The notes below the pieces were generated by a model. That model saw only the letters and a list, made by a program, of their open reading frames with translations, did no database searches and was not told the origin of the DNA. DNA of 64,000 nucleotides from Plasmodium malariae (Eukaryota > Apicomplexa > Aconoidasida > Haemosporida > Plasmodiidae). The position numbers were made by a program, and so were the translations under genes. The stretch lies in assembly GCF_900090045.1 (NCBI RefSeq), contig NC_041781.1:1381501-1445500 (forward strand), read 5' to 3'. Below, piece after piece: positions 43,940 to 56,717 of this stretch (position 1 is its first letter; each line of letters starts with the position of its first letter).

Positions 43940-46900
43940 ATGAAGAAATCAAAAAATTATATCAACTTATTTTTACTTAGTTCTACAAATTCACTAATTT
44001 TGCTGATATTTATGGAAATATTTTTTTTTTTATTGGATGGCATAAATACATTTGAATTTATAAACATCCAAGAAAGGATATCTCAAATAATTTTGTGCAC
44101 TTTTCTTGTTATACAGGTAGGAGTCTTAAAAGTTGCAGAAGTATTTTCAAAAAATAATAAGGGAAAACAATTAGTTATTATACATTATTTTTTTATTATA
44201 TATATTTTTCTGTTACCTTTATTATCTTTCCTTTTACTTACATCTGCTTTATCATGGACAAAAATTGTTTACTTTGCGTACATTTTAAGTTTAGCTACAT
44301 CAATTAAAATTAGGGGTCTACTCACAATTTGTGTCGTTACCTTAATTATGGGGTTTGTACGCTTTTACCATAGCTTACCAACTTCAACCATTATACTTTG
44401 CTTTACCCTCCTTTTGACAATTCACGTTTTAATATGTGTTATAATTCATATATCACTGTATATTTTGGCTAGACAAATTTCATACATTAAGAAAAAACCT
44501 TTGCGAGCATTCGATAATATACAACCATATTTTCATGAACTAGAAAAAAAAGCTATTTTAATCAGAAACAATCTGATTTATTGTCAACAAAACAACATCA
44601 GCGTGGATATACTAGGTTAAATGAACAAGCATTTTTTTTTTTTTTTTTTTTTTTTACGCAAATAATTGTGCATTTTTCTTTTTATTTTTACGTAAAGAAT
44701 TGTGCTTTTTTTTTTTTTTTTCTTTTTTTTCGAGCTAATGTAAATTCAATGATTGTATTTTTTTGCAATGTGTTTATGTTATGAGAGCTTTAAAGCAGCA
44801 GGGAGAGGGACAGAACTGTTTTCATTTAAATGTGCCACGTGGTTTTATACATATTTATATGTATGTACACGTTCGTGTTCGTGTTCGTGTGTATGCATGC
44901 GTTTGTTTTTCGCATGTATTTGTATGTAATACATTAGAACGCGCTTCCCCAATTTTGCACCTTCGTAGGAAACAGCCTGTTTGAGAGCGAAGTGAATGAT
45001 GGAATAAAGAAAATCAAAACGATAAATAAAAGTGGAGCAAATTTGGAAGAGTATGATGACGAGTTGGTAATGGTTGAAGATGAGATTCCACTCGATGTTA
45101 GTGATGTTAACTGCTCTAGTACGCATACGTTTTTTAGCGTGCATAATAGTGAAGAAAGGAAAGTTTTTCAAAATGAGGGAGCGTCTTCATTTTCAGATGG
45201 GGAAGAATCACATGTAAACAGATATAACAATCCGGTAAAAGTAAATCATAAAAAGGTGAAGGATAAGAATAGCAATCGGAAAAATTATTCGAATAAATAT
45301 TTTAAAAAAGAAAAAAACATAGGAAGCAGTGCAAGAGGGGAAAAGTGCACTCAGGGTAAACATATTATTAAGGAGATAAAAGTGAATACATCCAATGATG
45401 GTATTAACTGCATCAATGACAACAATAATGGAAAAGACAGAGGCATAAAGAATACCAAATATCATATTAAATATACCTTTTCACAAGATTGCACTAATTC
45501 GAACAATAGGATAAGAAATATTCCTACTATTAAAGACTCAAATATTAAAAAGATCAACAACAAGTTAGTGAACAGAAAATTGGATGATTTAAATGATAAA
45601 GATTATGGAGAAACATGCAAAAAAAAAAAAATTGTTCAGAAACATTTTTCCTTATTACGTAGGGGACTTAAGAAAATTAGCAGGAAAAGAAATATTTTAT
45701 TATCTGAAGAATTAAAAAATAATATTAACTACATTTATTTTGATAACAGTGGGAAAATTAAACAATCAAAAATTATACCTATATACGTTTTAGACAGACA
45801 TAATTTAAATGATATCTCTACATACTTAAGGGAGAATACTGCTACAAAAAATAGAACTTACTTTAAGATTTTTACTCTTCTTAATGATGATACCAAACTG
45901 ACTATTCATGAGAAGGCTATGTTTGTTAGCTTGGGCTTGTTAAAAAGTCCAAACGATCAAAAGGAACACGTTAAAAGGTGTACATGTAAAGGGGAAAAGA
46001 CAAAATATTATCATAATGATAACAATAAGAAGGAAAATTTTTACCGCAATAAGTATAGTAGTAAAAGCATATGCAATATGATGGATATTATAAATTCTGG
46101 CCTAATACCAAATTTTGAAAAAAAAAGGACGTCTAACTGTAATTTTAAGGATTCTTCGACAGATAACTACAAAATAAGTAGTCACAACAAATGGGAAGGG
46201 AATTACCAAGGCAGTACCCGAATGTTTTACCTAGTTAACCCAGTTAAAAAAAATAAAGGAGTACTAAGAATAAGCGAACATCCCGATTCTACGGACAAAA
46301 AAGAAGAAACTACTATGCCATATTGTCATTTCTTATCCGTTAATGATGCCAATACGTCTGTAGTAAGGGACAATTTAAATTTTTTAGTTAATAAACCAGA
46401 TAAAAGAAGTACATTACACTCACAAGGGTCAAGCGACGACATTTTATCTTCAAAGCAAGCATTTTATATTGATGATGCTATTGATGATTCTGTTAACTCG
46501 ATCATCACAGGAGATAGCGAAAGTGAAATGCACACATATAATACGTCTTCATCGGATCTGACTGCGTATAAGAAAGGGGAAGGGGAAAAAAAGACACGGG
46601 AAAGAAAAGGAGCAAAAGGGACAAAGGAAAGAAATGTTGACACAAAAGAGGAATCTGGTGAACTGGTACTAACAGAGGGGAATTCCTCCTCCCGTGGCGC
46701 AAATAAAGGAAGTGTCAACAAAAGAGGCGACAGATATGTTGACAGATGTGTTGACAGATGTGTTAGCAAAAGTGAAAAGAGAGATAAGGGGTACTACTAC
46801 CGCTTCTCGTGCAAAAGGAAGAGAATTTCCTACGGACGTGAAGAAGAATCCTGCGTGAGTAGCATCTTAAACACCTTTACGGATGAATCTGGGCAAAAAA

Positions 46901-48219
46901 AAAAATTTGAAAAAAAGTTGGGCAATAATATGTGCACAAAGTGCTTTGATGTTGGTAGGAATGATGACGGGAGCTCAGAGGGGGGGATGTCTTCGAGGGG
47001 GAATAGGCTCGATGTTGGAAGAGATGGTAGTAAACATGGTATCAGTGGTGGAAGTATCGATAGAATTTGCGATGGTAATAACTATGGCAATAGCGGCGAT
47101 AACCACAACGAGCAGGATCAATTCCCTATGTGCACAAACGTGTCAACTACAAGAATTAAGAAAAAGGTGAGTTGTTACCGCATACCTAAACTCTCGATGC
47201 GACTCAAAGATGAATCAAAAATAATTTCTAAAAAAAAAATTTTTTTTCTTGAATTTCATGATCATATATCGATAGATTATAAAAAGAAACCCTACAATGC
47301 TGAAAAGAAAAAAATGTGTTGCTCTAATTGGAGAAAATATTTTTTGTCTATAAATCCTGTTAGTAATATTTTCCGCAAAATAAAATTAATATATGAATAT
47401 GTTCAGAAGAAAGAGAAATGTTGGAAAAAGTATAACAATATTTTGTATGCATCAGAATGGGATACAAATATGCAGGATAACGAACTCGAATATATATTAA
47501 ATTATAAAAATTTTACAAAATGGTATGATTATTGGGTAAAGACACTTAAATATAATTATTATAAAAGTACATATATTTTAAATTTATTACTGCTATTTTT
47601 TAATGTTTTATTAGTATATTTACAATTACACTTATTTTATTTAATCTTCAAGACAGATAACAGTCATATGAAACCTCTTAACCAATTTTACGTCAAAAGG
47701 GAAGCACCATTTGATAGTAAATATTATAACATAAATAACTGTATTGATGAAAAGGTATTCTTGCGTTACATATATATACGAATACCTACACAGCTTTTCT
47801 TAAATACGTTTTTAGTTCTACCATGTGTGCTCATAAAACAATGCAGAAACATAAATCTGCTAAATCATAGTGCAGTTATAAATTGCTTTGTAAATATCTT
47901 TTTTGGGATGATCGATATTTCCTATTCTTTAAATGGCAGGATATACAACTTAGATGAATTATATATTGTGCTAAATTACTACAACATATTTGATATATTT
48001 TTAATTGGAAAATTAATTACTACTATATTTTTAATCCCATTTATTACCAATTTTAATGAATATAAAACTTCACCATTGATATATTTTAGCTGTTTCTGTT
48101 ATATAGCCACTTTTTATTATTCTTTTAACCCCTTTTCATTTTCCATCAAGTTGATGTACATAACAAATTTTGTTCTTCTCATAGCAACAGCCATCTCCAC
48201 TGCCTATTATTCCCGGTGA
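43940..48219 (+). CDS. Large membrane protein, 6 TM + long soluble loop + 6 TM (about 1308 aa)
   Basis: Exon 1 is 43940-44615 and exon 2 is 44969-48219; the join is phase 1 and gives 1309 codons with the TGA at 48217-48219. An in-frame TAA precedes the start. Exon 1 encodes about six hydrophobic helices, starting at YINLFLLSSTNSLILL and ending at LLLTIHVLICVIIHISLYI, followed by a helical segment (FHELEKKAILIRNNL). About 860 hydrophilic, Ser/Lys/Asn-rich residues follow, then a second set of about six helices (from ILNLLLLFFNVLLVYL to NFVLLIATAISTAYY). A last exon 48681-48804 is possible through a weak donor at 48216 (CG|GTGATC), adding a hydrophobic tail and giving 1348 residues. I do not recognise the family. 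The layout recalls membrane cyclases, but no cyclase motif is visible. Confidence 0.75.
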
Positions 48220-49786
48220 TCACACAAAATGAGAGAAGCGCTCCAAAGCGTGTTGCGCATGAGACAGGACTAACCTACAGTTATTCCTAGCTGTCCTCAA
48301 TTTTGCCTAATTTTTAACAATTTTGTTAACTGTTCATAATTTTTCATAATTTTGTTAACTGTTCATAATTTTTCATAATTTCGTTAACTGTTCATAATTT
48401 TTCGTAATTTTGTTAACTGTTCATAATTTTTCATAATTTTGTTAACTGTTCATAATTTTTCATAATTTTGTTAACTGTTCATAATTTTTCATAATTTCGT
48501 TAACTGTTCATAATTTTTCGTAATTTTGTTAACTGTTCATAATTTTTCAAAAATTTTCACAGTTGTTCATATGTATATATATATATATGAATACCCATAG
48601 ATATACATACACAAATGTACACATATGCGAGTGCACGTAATATATCGAAGTGTTCGCTACTTATCCTTTTAACTTTTCAGGCTGATAACGAAATCGAGAA
48701 AGATGCTCTTTGTGAAATACGTGCTACCCTACTTCATTTATTTGACCTTTTTAAACACAGACCCAAACATTCGAATGGAGATAAGGGAAAAAAAAGCACC
48801 CTAACAAAGCTGTGTTTAGGCTTGCTTAGTTTATTAGGATTTGCAATGATTTGAAATGAACTGGCAATAACTTTTACTTCAGGAAGCATTTATATATATG
48901 ATATGATTTTCCTCTGCTATGTTGCTTAATATATTTTATTTTACCTTAACATTCATGAAAATTTGTTCAACTGTGCATTTAAAATATGATTTGATGGGCA
49001 GGCGTAAATGTTTCTGTGTCAGCATTTTTTGCTTAATACTTCGTTTTTTTATTTCTTTATTTCTTTATTTCTTTATTTTTTTGTTTCTTTATCTTTATTT
49101 CTTTATTTAAAAAAATTTTTTTTTTTTTAAATTATCGTATTTAATTCTCACTCCATTTGTACGCTTAACTGATAATAATTTTTAATCGATTTCATATTTT
49201 AGTACGTTTTTCATTAACTCTCTTTTTGCTTTAGTTTCTGTGTTTTCTTTTTCTTTTCGTTCCCCTTTTTCGTCTTCTCTTTCATTTGGAAGCAATTCCT
49301 TATAGCAGGTTTAAAGGACGCCCAATAGAGGTGTATACTTTACACATGCTTCATTTACTGTTCTCATCTGATAGAATCCGCACGCACACCTGTATACATT
49401 TGGAAGCCATTAGAGGGTGCGAATTTGTGTGAAAAAATTTCCTGTAATTGTTATTACGAGGAAAAAAGCGTAAAAATAATAGAACAGATAGAAATAAAAG
49501 CGCAATACAAGTAACATATAAAACAAATAAAAAGAAACAGTACTCCTGTTTTTAAAAGATAGAAAATCAAGTTGAGGCATAAGTCGTACATGTTGTGTAA
49601 TGTCGAGTCCGCAGCGCGAAGCGGCTTTAAAACCTACTCGCTTGTTCGTTCGTTTGTTCGTTTGATCATTTATTCATCTGTTAATCTGTTCATTTGTTCG
49701 TTTGTTCATCTGTTCATTTATTTAATTGTTTATTTTGTTTTTTCCTTCCCCAGGGTCTTAATAAACAATAATTTCCTGGGGGCGAG
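48220..49786. other. Intergenic region / possible last intron upstream of NAD synthetase
   Basis: It contains a 29-nt minisatellite (listed), a strong splice acceptor at 48679-48680 that may serve a final exon of the membrane-protein gene, and the 5' side of NAD synthetase with GTTCGTTTGTTC repeats at 49640-49720. An ORF after the acceptor in another frame (GCT GAT AAC...) has typical codon usage but no matching donor phase. Confidence 0.55.
48315..48548. repeat. Tandem repeat, 29-nt unit, about 8 copies
   Basis: Units of GTTAACTGTTCATAATTTTT plus CATAATTTT alternate TTTTG with TTTCG. The 20-nt core recurs in the array near 57040 (see findings). Confidence 0.92.
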
Positions 49787-52387
49787 ATGACAACAAATGA
49801 TATCGGTCTAAGTTGCTGCTCGATATCATCGATCCCGTTAGATTATGAAGAAAATAAATTGAAAATTATTGAAAGCATAAAAAAATGCAAGCAGTTAAAT
49901 TGTTCTGTACGAATAGGTGGAGAGTTAGAGTTGTGTGGGGTGAGCTGTAAAGGTAGTTTCAGAGAAATTGAAGATATGCATGAGAAATGTTGGCTTTGTT
50001 TAAGTGAAATTTTAAGAGAAAAATATAATAACAAGCATGTGACAGATAACATATTATGTTTTATAAGTATGCCTGTATATTTTAGGAAAAAATTATATAA
50101 CTGTGAGTTGTTTATATACAATAATGAAATAATTTTAATATCGCCTAAAGAGAATGTATATAATTGTAATCAGAGGGATTACTTTGCTTCTTATTTGGAT
50201 TATCCTGAGGAAGAGAAGCAAGATGAACAACACAACAGTAATGATAACATAAACACATATGAGATTAATTTTAAAAATTCGAATGTTAGTATTTTGGGAA
50301 GTAAGATTGAAAAGTTTGCTTTGCCAAAATGTATTCAGAATGTAACAAATCAGACAGAGACATATATAGGGAAAGCTCTAATATGTTTTGGTCAACTCGT
50401 AATAGCACATGTATTCCTGGATGACTTAGTTGTGAAGGAAAATGCTCCAAGTATTGTTGATCGAGTTGACATGTTCAATGCCAGTGGGGGTAGCCATGGC
50501 AGCGTTGGCTGCATTAGTGATATTGACTGTATTGCTAACGATGCAAGCATTGGAAACGTTGGTAGCGATGCAAAGAAGGTATCATTCCAGAATGACTGTG
50601 TAAAATTATATATGAACAATAGGATAAAATTTGAATGCATTGATGTATTGCTAGTTAGCGGTTACATAACAAACGAGTTATTATTGTTTAGAAAATATTT
50701 CACAGAATTAATGAATCTAACAAAACAATATCCAAATATGGCTCTAAGTTTTAGTAATAATTTTGGTTGTGATAACTATTTCTTCAAGTTTGATGGTTTT
50801 TCATTTATCATTCGAAATGGTAAATTGTTAACAAAAAATGCAAGGTTTTGCTTTTCAGATATTCAAGTATCTTCCATCAATGTGTCTTTTAATAAGGAAA
50901 AGAAAAATTGGCAGCAAAACGAGCAGAAACAGCTACTACAGAGTGATCTTATGACTGTAGGGGGGGAAACATTCCCCATTATGATTATAGAAGAATTAGA
51001 AGGAGATGAAAGGTATAGAAATATTAATAGGGACAACTGTCAAAAATGTATATTTTCTTTCAATAAAGAGATAGATTTGCACATAAGAACATCTGAGGAT
51101 AATTTGGTAAATTTTCTTCCATCAAATTTTAACTGGCAAATATATGCACAGGGGAATGATTACCTTGTTTCCCTTTTTAAAAATCATCATAATAGTTTAG
51201 ATAACTACATGTACGAATTTGATTCAAAAATGTATGCTCTACATAATATTTATGAAGAGTTGAGTTTCAACTGTGCTTTATTTCTGTGGTATATTTTACA
51301 CTTGACAAATGCAAAGGGGTTTATTCTTGCCCTTTCAGGCGGAATTGACTCCTCCTTTTGCGCTTGCATGGTGCATATTTTGTCCATAATGATAGAAATT
51401 CGGTTGAAGGAGGGGAGTTCCATTAGAGGTAGTGGTAGCGGCAGTGATAATAGGAATGACCTTGATATACAGAATGAAGAACTGTTTACTAAAAAGACGA
51501 AAAATCTTCTCATTGATAAAGCATGCCGGAGAGACATATGTAACAAGCTGCTAAACACGTTATCTTTACCCTCAAAATATAGCAGCGAAAATACAAAATT
51601 TTTTGCTGAACAATTAAGTAAAAGTATTAACTCATATCATAATGTATACTGCATAGATAACATGTATACATTTCTAAAAAACGTTGGTGAGGATTTCTTA
51701 AAAAAGGATATGAAATATAAAAGTGAAGGGGGTAGTAACTATGAAGATGTATGTTTACAGAATATTCAATCAAGGTCACGATTGTTAGTTACATATTTTT
51801 TTAGCTCCTTAATATGCCATAAGAAATATTATTCGAATAATTTACATAATGAATATTTAATCGTATTAGCTACTGGAAATCTGGATGAATCCATCACAGG
51901 TTATTATACGAAATATGATTGTTCATCTGGTGATATTGACATAATAGGCAATGTAAGTAAACTATTAATTAAAGAAACAATGTGTCACTTAGGTAATGAT
52001 TCATTTTATGATTTGAAAATTTTAAATAAGATTAATGAATATCATCCATCAGCTGAGTTGAAACCGCTAGAGAATAAACAAACAGATGAAGAGGACTTAA
52101 ATTTAAAATATATGGAAATAAAGCTATTAACAATTTTAAAAAATAAATTCTTTTTTGGTCCATCCTCTATGTTTTACTATTTATCTAACTACTTTTGGTC
52201 TTCTATGTCACAAGCTGAAATATTTAATAAAATTAAAACATTCTTTACAAGGATGTTTAAAAATACCCACAAACTTTTTATTCTACCACCTGCATTAACC
52301 AATGAATCCTGTGGTTTGCACCTTTGCAGTGTGGTCAATTTTGCCAAGATTGATTTTGAGTTGTTAAGGAGGAGACTTAGTGGGTAG
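49787..52387 (+). CDS. NADSYN: NAD(+) synthetase, glutamine-dependent type (866 aa)
   Basis: This is the final step of NAD synthesis: amidation of deamido-NAD with ATP, using ammonia from glutamine. The N-terminal nitrilase-like glutaminase region (about 1-400) aligns from residue 1 with eukaryotic NADSYN: GGELELCG (Glu46) and LISPKEN (Lys121) supply two of the three triad residues. The expected Cys of EICEELW falls on HVFLDDLV (about 209-216), with no Cys. The synthetase half has the PPi-loop LSGGIDSS with Ser517 first, LATGNLDES, YYTKYDCSSGDIDIIGN and a C-terminal ILPPALTNESCGL. A soluble cytosolic enzyme is expected. It is longer than the human protein because of inserts such as residues 140-170 and the Ser/Gly-rich stretch after the PPi loop. 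An in-frame TAA lies just upstream of the ATG. The gene is single-exon. Confidence 0.95.
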   Translation: MTTNDIGLSCCSISSIPLDYEENKLKIIESIKKCKQLNCSVRIGGELELCGVSCKGSFREIEDMHEKCWLCLSEILREKYNNKHVTDNILCFISMPVYFRKKLYNCELFIYNNEIILISPKENVYNCNQRDYFASYLDYPEEEKQDEQHNSNDNINTYEINFKNSNVSILGSKIEKFALPKCIQNVTNQTETYIGKALICFGQLVIAHVFLDDLVVKENAPSIVDRVDMFNASGGSHGSVGCISDIDCIANDASIGNVGSDAKKVSFQNDCVKLYMNNRIKFECIDVLLVSGYITNELLLFRKYFTELMNLTKQYPNMALSFSNNFGCDNYFFKFDGFSFIIRNGKLLTKNARFCFSDIQVSSINVSFNKEKKNWQQNEQKQLLQSDLMTVGGETFPIMIIEELEGDERYRNINRDNCQKCIFSFNKEIDLHIRTSEDNLVNFLPSNFNWQIYAQGNDYLVSLFKNHHNSLDNYMYEFDSKMYALHNIYEELSFNCALFLWYILHLTNAKGFILALSGGIDSSFCACMVHILSIMIEIRLKEGSSIRGSGSGSDNRNDLDIQNEELFTKKTKNLLIDKACRRDICNKLLNTLSLPSKYSSENTKFFAEQLSKSINSYHNVYCIDNMYTFLKNVGEDFLKKDMKYKSEGGSNYEDVCLQNIQSRSRLLVTYFFSSLICHKKYYSNNLHNEYLIVLATGNLDESITGYYTKYDCSSGDIDIIGNVSKLLIKETMCHLGNDSFYDLKILNKINEYHPSAELKPLENKQTDEEDLNLKYMEIKLLTILKNKFFFGPSSMFYYLSNYFWSSMSQAEIFNKIKTFFTRMFKNTHKLFILPPALTNESCGLHLCSVVNFAKIDFELLRRRLSG

Positions 52388-52582
52388 AACTGCCGTCCTT
52401 TGATGACAACGTTGTATACATTGTTACCTCGGAAGGGAACATTGCTGATTGGTTAGCGGTTAGCCGTGAATGGTAAGATGTAACAGTGTACCACGCGCAT
52501 ATTTAATGTAGGTTCATAATTCCATGATGTGACTAATCATTTCTCGTTGATCCATCCCTCATGGAACCGCTCCTCTTTTTTT

Positions 52583-55500
52583 TTACAAAAAATTGCGCTC
52601 AAACAGCATCACCTGGTTGTTTATGATATCCTCTAGATTTCCCTCATTTTGAGTATTGCCTTTATTCAAATATGAGTCAAAAATGAAGTTGTCTTCATCG
52701 CTTAAGTTATGTGTATCATCCAAATTAATGGATGTGTTCATAATTTTCTGGCTTATCAGTCTGTGCGCCTTATTTGGGTATACCTCTGTTTTATTGAAGT
52801 TGGATAGTTGTTTTTCCTTAGAGGGGTTACATTTTTCTGTTGCTCTGTTGTCTTCGTCATCTTCGTTTTGTTCGTTGTTTTCTGCATCCTCATCTTTTTG
52901 TTCACCTTTTTTTTTTTTTTTTTTATTTTCGCCTAGTTTTTCGCCTTTTTTTACATTCTCGTGTTCACATAATTTTTCATTTTTTTTTATTTTTTTTTCA
53001 AATGCTTTCGTTCCAAAGTTTTTTGTGCACATTCCTTTTTTGTTAGTATCCTCTTTCATGCTATAAATTACACCTGCATCCTTGCCTTCTTTTATGTTTT
53101 TCCCCTTAATCACTATGCTCTTCATTCGGTTACTAACACATTTTACATTGCTAGCATTTCCCTTCATAGAAGTAACTCCAGTTTCCACTTTACCAGCATT
53201 CATTTTCGAAGAATTTGATATAGCGTTATCATTAAATGCATTTTCCTTTTTTTTGCTAGTAGTTACAATGACCTTTTGATGAATTTGTTGATTACCGTTC
53301 GTACTGTTCTGCTTACTCTTCAGCGGTATTTTTTTACTGTCCTTAGTTTTAACCCTAGAGTATTTACATTTTGCACTCTCCTTTTCAATGATCTTGCTTT
53401 CATTCACTCCTCCCTTTTCAAATTTTCCCGCCTTTACATAATTAGCACTGCGATAGCAGTCCTTGTAGTTACTTCTATGAAAGCCACTACTATAACGACT
53501 ATAAAAAGTTGTCTCACCATTTACCACTGCGCTATTTTTATCATTCTCCAAAAAATACCCCTTTTTATCAGTTGGCAAAATACTTATCACCTTACTTGCG
53601 TGCGATAAGTTAGAAGATGCTACTTCATGAGTAACTGACTTGTTTTTTAAATGATCATTTTTTATGGAATAATAGTAAGAACCATCGCTATGTTTGTCAT
53701 TTAAGCGACTATCAGTATTACAGTTATTATTTTTGTACATACTGCTAACACTGTCACTGTTATTGCAGTGACTACTAAAATTGTGCTTACTGGCATTTTC
53801 ATCATTTTCATCATGCTCATTATTTTCATCATTTTCATCATGCTCATTATTTTCATCATTTTCATCATGCTCATTATTTTCATCATTTTCATCATACTCA
53901 TCATTTTCATCATTTCATCATTTTCACATCATCATTTTCATCATACTCATTATTTTCATCATATTCATCATTTTCATCATATTCATCATTTTCATCAATT
54001 TCATCATTTTCATCATTTTCATCATTTTCATCATTTTTGTTTATTTCTGTTCCCCCTTCATTAGGAAAAAATTCCATTTTTTGGGGACTACTCAAATAAG
54101 AACAACTTTGGTTTATCAGTACGTCCTCTCTGTCTTTTCCATCAAAGGTAAAATAGGGCTCAATCTCAGACGCCTGCTCTTTATCATATATATTGTCATT
54201 ATTGTGCCCTTTCCACTTTTTATTATGTTCATCCAAGTGTTCACTCTGCCCTTCCCATTTTTTATTTTCTCCTTTTCCTCCTCCATAATATTCGGTCAAT
54301 TTATCACTTCCATAACACATTTGGGTCTGCCACTGTGCCTGCTGCTCATCGTCATTCACTTCGTCGTTTTCCCTAAACAGTAATTCCATTAAGGGATATT
54401 TCCTCATCTTTTCTATCTTTTCGTCTACTGAATGAGCACAAAACTCTCTTTTATCTGTAACTCCTCTTTTAGTATCACAATAATATTTTCCTTTAATTTC
54501 GATCTGTTCGCTCGTGCCATCAGTGCAAATATGTTTTCGCCCTCCCCTTTCGCTTATCATATCTGTATAAGAGTCTATTGTGCCATGTGTGTCTTCTCGC
54601 TTCCTACCATTCAGTGAAAAATTGCTGTACTCATTGTAATCTAGGTTTCTCACTTGTTCCATAATTGTTTTGATATGCTTAAATGTTTCCAGTTTGATTC
54701 TTTTTAATCTCAACATATGATTATTACTATTACCATTATTACTACTGCCATTATTGTTACTACCATTATTTTTATTTTTATTATCCTCAGCAGCACTGGT
54801 ACAGTTCAAATTCCTTAACTGTTCAGAATAATCCGAATCGAAAATGTGCTCACAGTCTGACGAACAACAGGTAGAGGAGCCTCTGGAAGAGGAGTCACAG
54901 GAAGGGGAGGGGTATGACGAATTACCTTTGTGTAAATTTATGTAGAACAGTTTCACTTCTACATCAGGGTAATATTTTTTTTCATCAAATATTTTTTTAT
55001 TAATTTGATAATTATCTATATCTTCCCTCTTTATTGCATTAAATGCTTCTATGTCTATAGAAAAATTTTCATTTCGAGTTTTTAGTTCTCTAACAAAATT
55101 TTCAATAATAGTTTCATCGGTCGAACAGGATATATCTGTGGGCGGAGTCAAACAGTCTTCTTCGGAATGATAATACGATTTCCTTTTCATATGCTTTTGT
55201 TTTTTCATACCTTTTTTGCTTTTTCTACAGTTGTGTTTAATTCTATCTAAGGGATAATAGTTTCCTTCTGAGGGGGAAGTAGGATCATGTTTTTTGCCAT
55301 CACTTGCGTCACTTGCCCCACTCGATCCATTTAACAATAAACTACTAGAGCAAAATCTACTCTCATAATAGCAGATGGACTCTCCTACAGCAGAATTTAA
55401 GAAGCGATCGCTTCTTTCGTTGGACTTGTCTAATAATCGTAACTTACAGTTAGGATCATTTTTATTTCTTTTAAAGTTTAACATATTTGAAGCATTGTTA

Positions 55501-56717
55501 TAAGGCTTCTTTGTCTCATTTGTGGCGAGAACACCTTTTCTATAAGGAATTATTTTTTTTCTAATTTTATTACTGTCAAAGGAGTTGTTTCTTCTGCCAT
55601 AACTTTTATCGTATGGATATGATTCTTGACCCCTGTACTGTTCATTATTATATACTTCCTTATTTGCATTACCATCATCGACGTATAAGGAAATCAAATT
55701 ACATACGTTATCTTGTTCTTCTCTTTCCGAATTCTTATAATTAGAATAAATTTTCTTATAACTCGTTGTCAAAGCTTCATACTGCTTGTTAAGATCATTT
55801 TCCCCCCCTTCTTTTACATTTAATATATTTTCCGCTAATTTGTTCGCTATTCGCACATTATTTTTTTTTGTTGTTATTCTTTCCATAGGAGAATTGCAAC
55901 TCTCTTCCTTCTGTTTAGAATTCGGAATAACTACACATTTAACTTCTTTCTCTCTCATTCTTTTTAATCTCTGTTTATATTCTTCCTTAACTCTGTCTAA
56001 GTTTCTTGACTTTAAGCTCCTTCTTTTTTGTTCTAGTTCTTCTTTAGACAGTCTATACTTTTCTAAATCATTTTGATTGCTGTTCCATTCATTTGAGTGA
56101 ATTACATGAGCTGGTACATGTTTTATTTTTTTATTTTTCATTAAATCTTTTTTTTTTGTTATTTTTTTTTTTTTTTTTTTTTTGAGTAAAGGCATTAACG
56201 GCTTGTTATGATTTCTTCTCAATATTTCGCTAGTTCGTTGTATTACTTTTTTTTTAATACACATTTCTTTTTCATTTTTTTTGAAAGTCTTTTTTCCTTC
56301 CTCATCCGTGGGATGCGGACTATTATTATCATTACCACTCTCATGGTTATCACTGTAGTAACTGTTGTAGTTACTGCTGTGCTTATCACTGCCATAGTTA
56401 TCGTTATCAACACTCGTACATTTTTTTTTTGAATTTTTTATAGCTTTGTTGTAGAAATCGTCCACGAGCGAGTCGTAGCTACTGTCCCTATTTTTACCTT
56501 CCTCCAACAGTTTATTATCTTCATTTGAATTGCTTCCCTTGTTAAGAAATATGGAATCCTCGAGATCATAATCATTATCACAATTGAAAAATGTTTTCTT
56601 TTTTTCCTTTAAATTTCTATTTATGTTCGCTCCTTCCTTTTTATTATTTTCTTCGTAATTTTTTATTATTCCATTTGCAATATCACTATAGTCACTTTCG
56701 CTGAGTTTTTTCATCAT
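52583..56717 (-). CDS. Conserved-looking charged protein of unknown function, split by a frameshift
   Basis: Two abutting reading frames on the minus strand look like one gene. The first, 56717-53910, encodes 935 residues starting MMKKLSESDYSDIANG; an in-frame TAA precedes the Met. It stops inside a GATGAAAAT repeat encoding Asp-Glu-Asn. The second frame stays open from that same repeat (about 53908) through 52583 and continues Asp-Glu-Asn units, then NASKHNFSSHCNNSD and the 385-residue part starting MYKNNNCNT. One net extra base in the repeat (a GATGTG insertion and a GATGAAAT deletion are visible) explains the break; restoring it gives 1377 codon-lengths of frame. Features are an Arg/Lys-rich coiled-coil segment (EELEQKRRSLKSRNLDRVKE), many Ser/Asn/Lys stretches, and no membrane segment. 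I do not recognise the family. An assembly or repeat-length error is likelier than a true pseudogene. Confidence 0.65.
53795..54040 (-). repeat. Coding repeat encoding Asp-Glu-Asn units
   Basis: A 9-nt-based array (GATGAAAAT, with GAGCAT/GAGTAT variants) spans the frame change in the unknown charged protein. Both flanking frames read DEN-type units. Confidence 0.9.
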
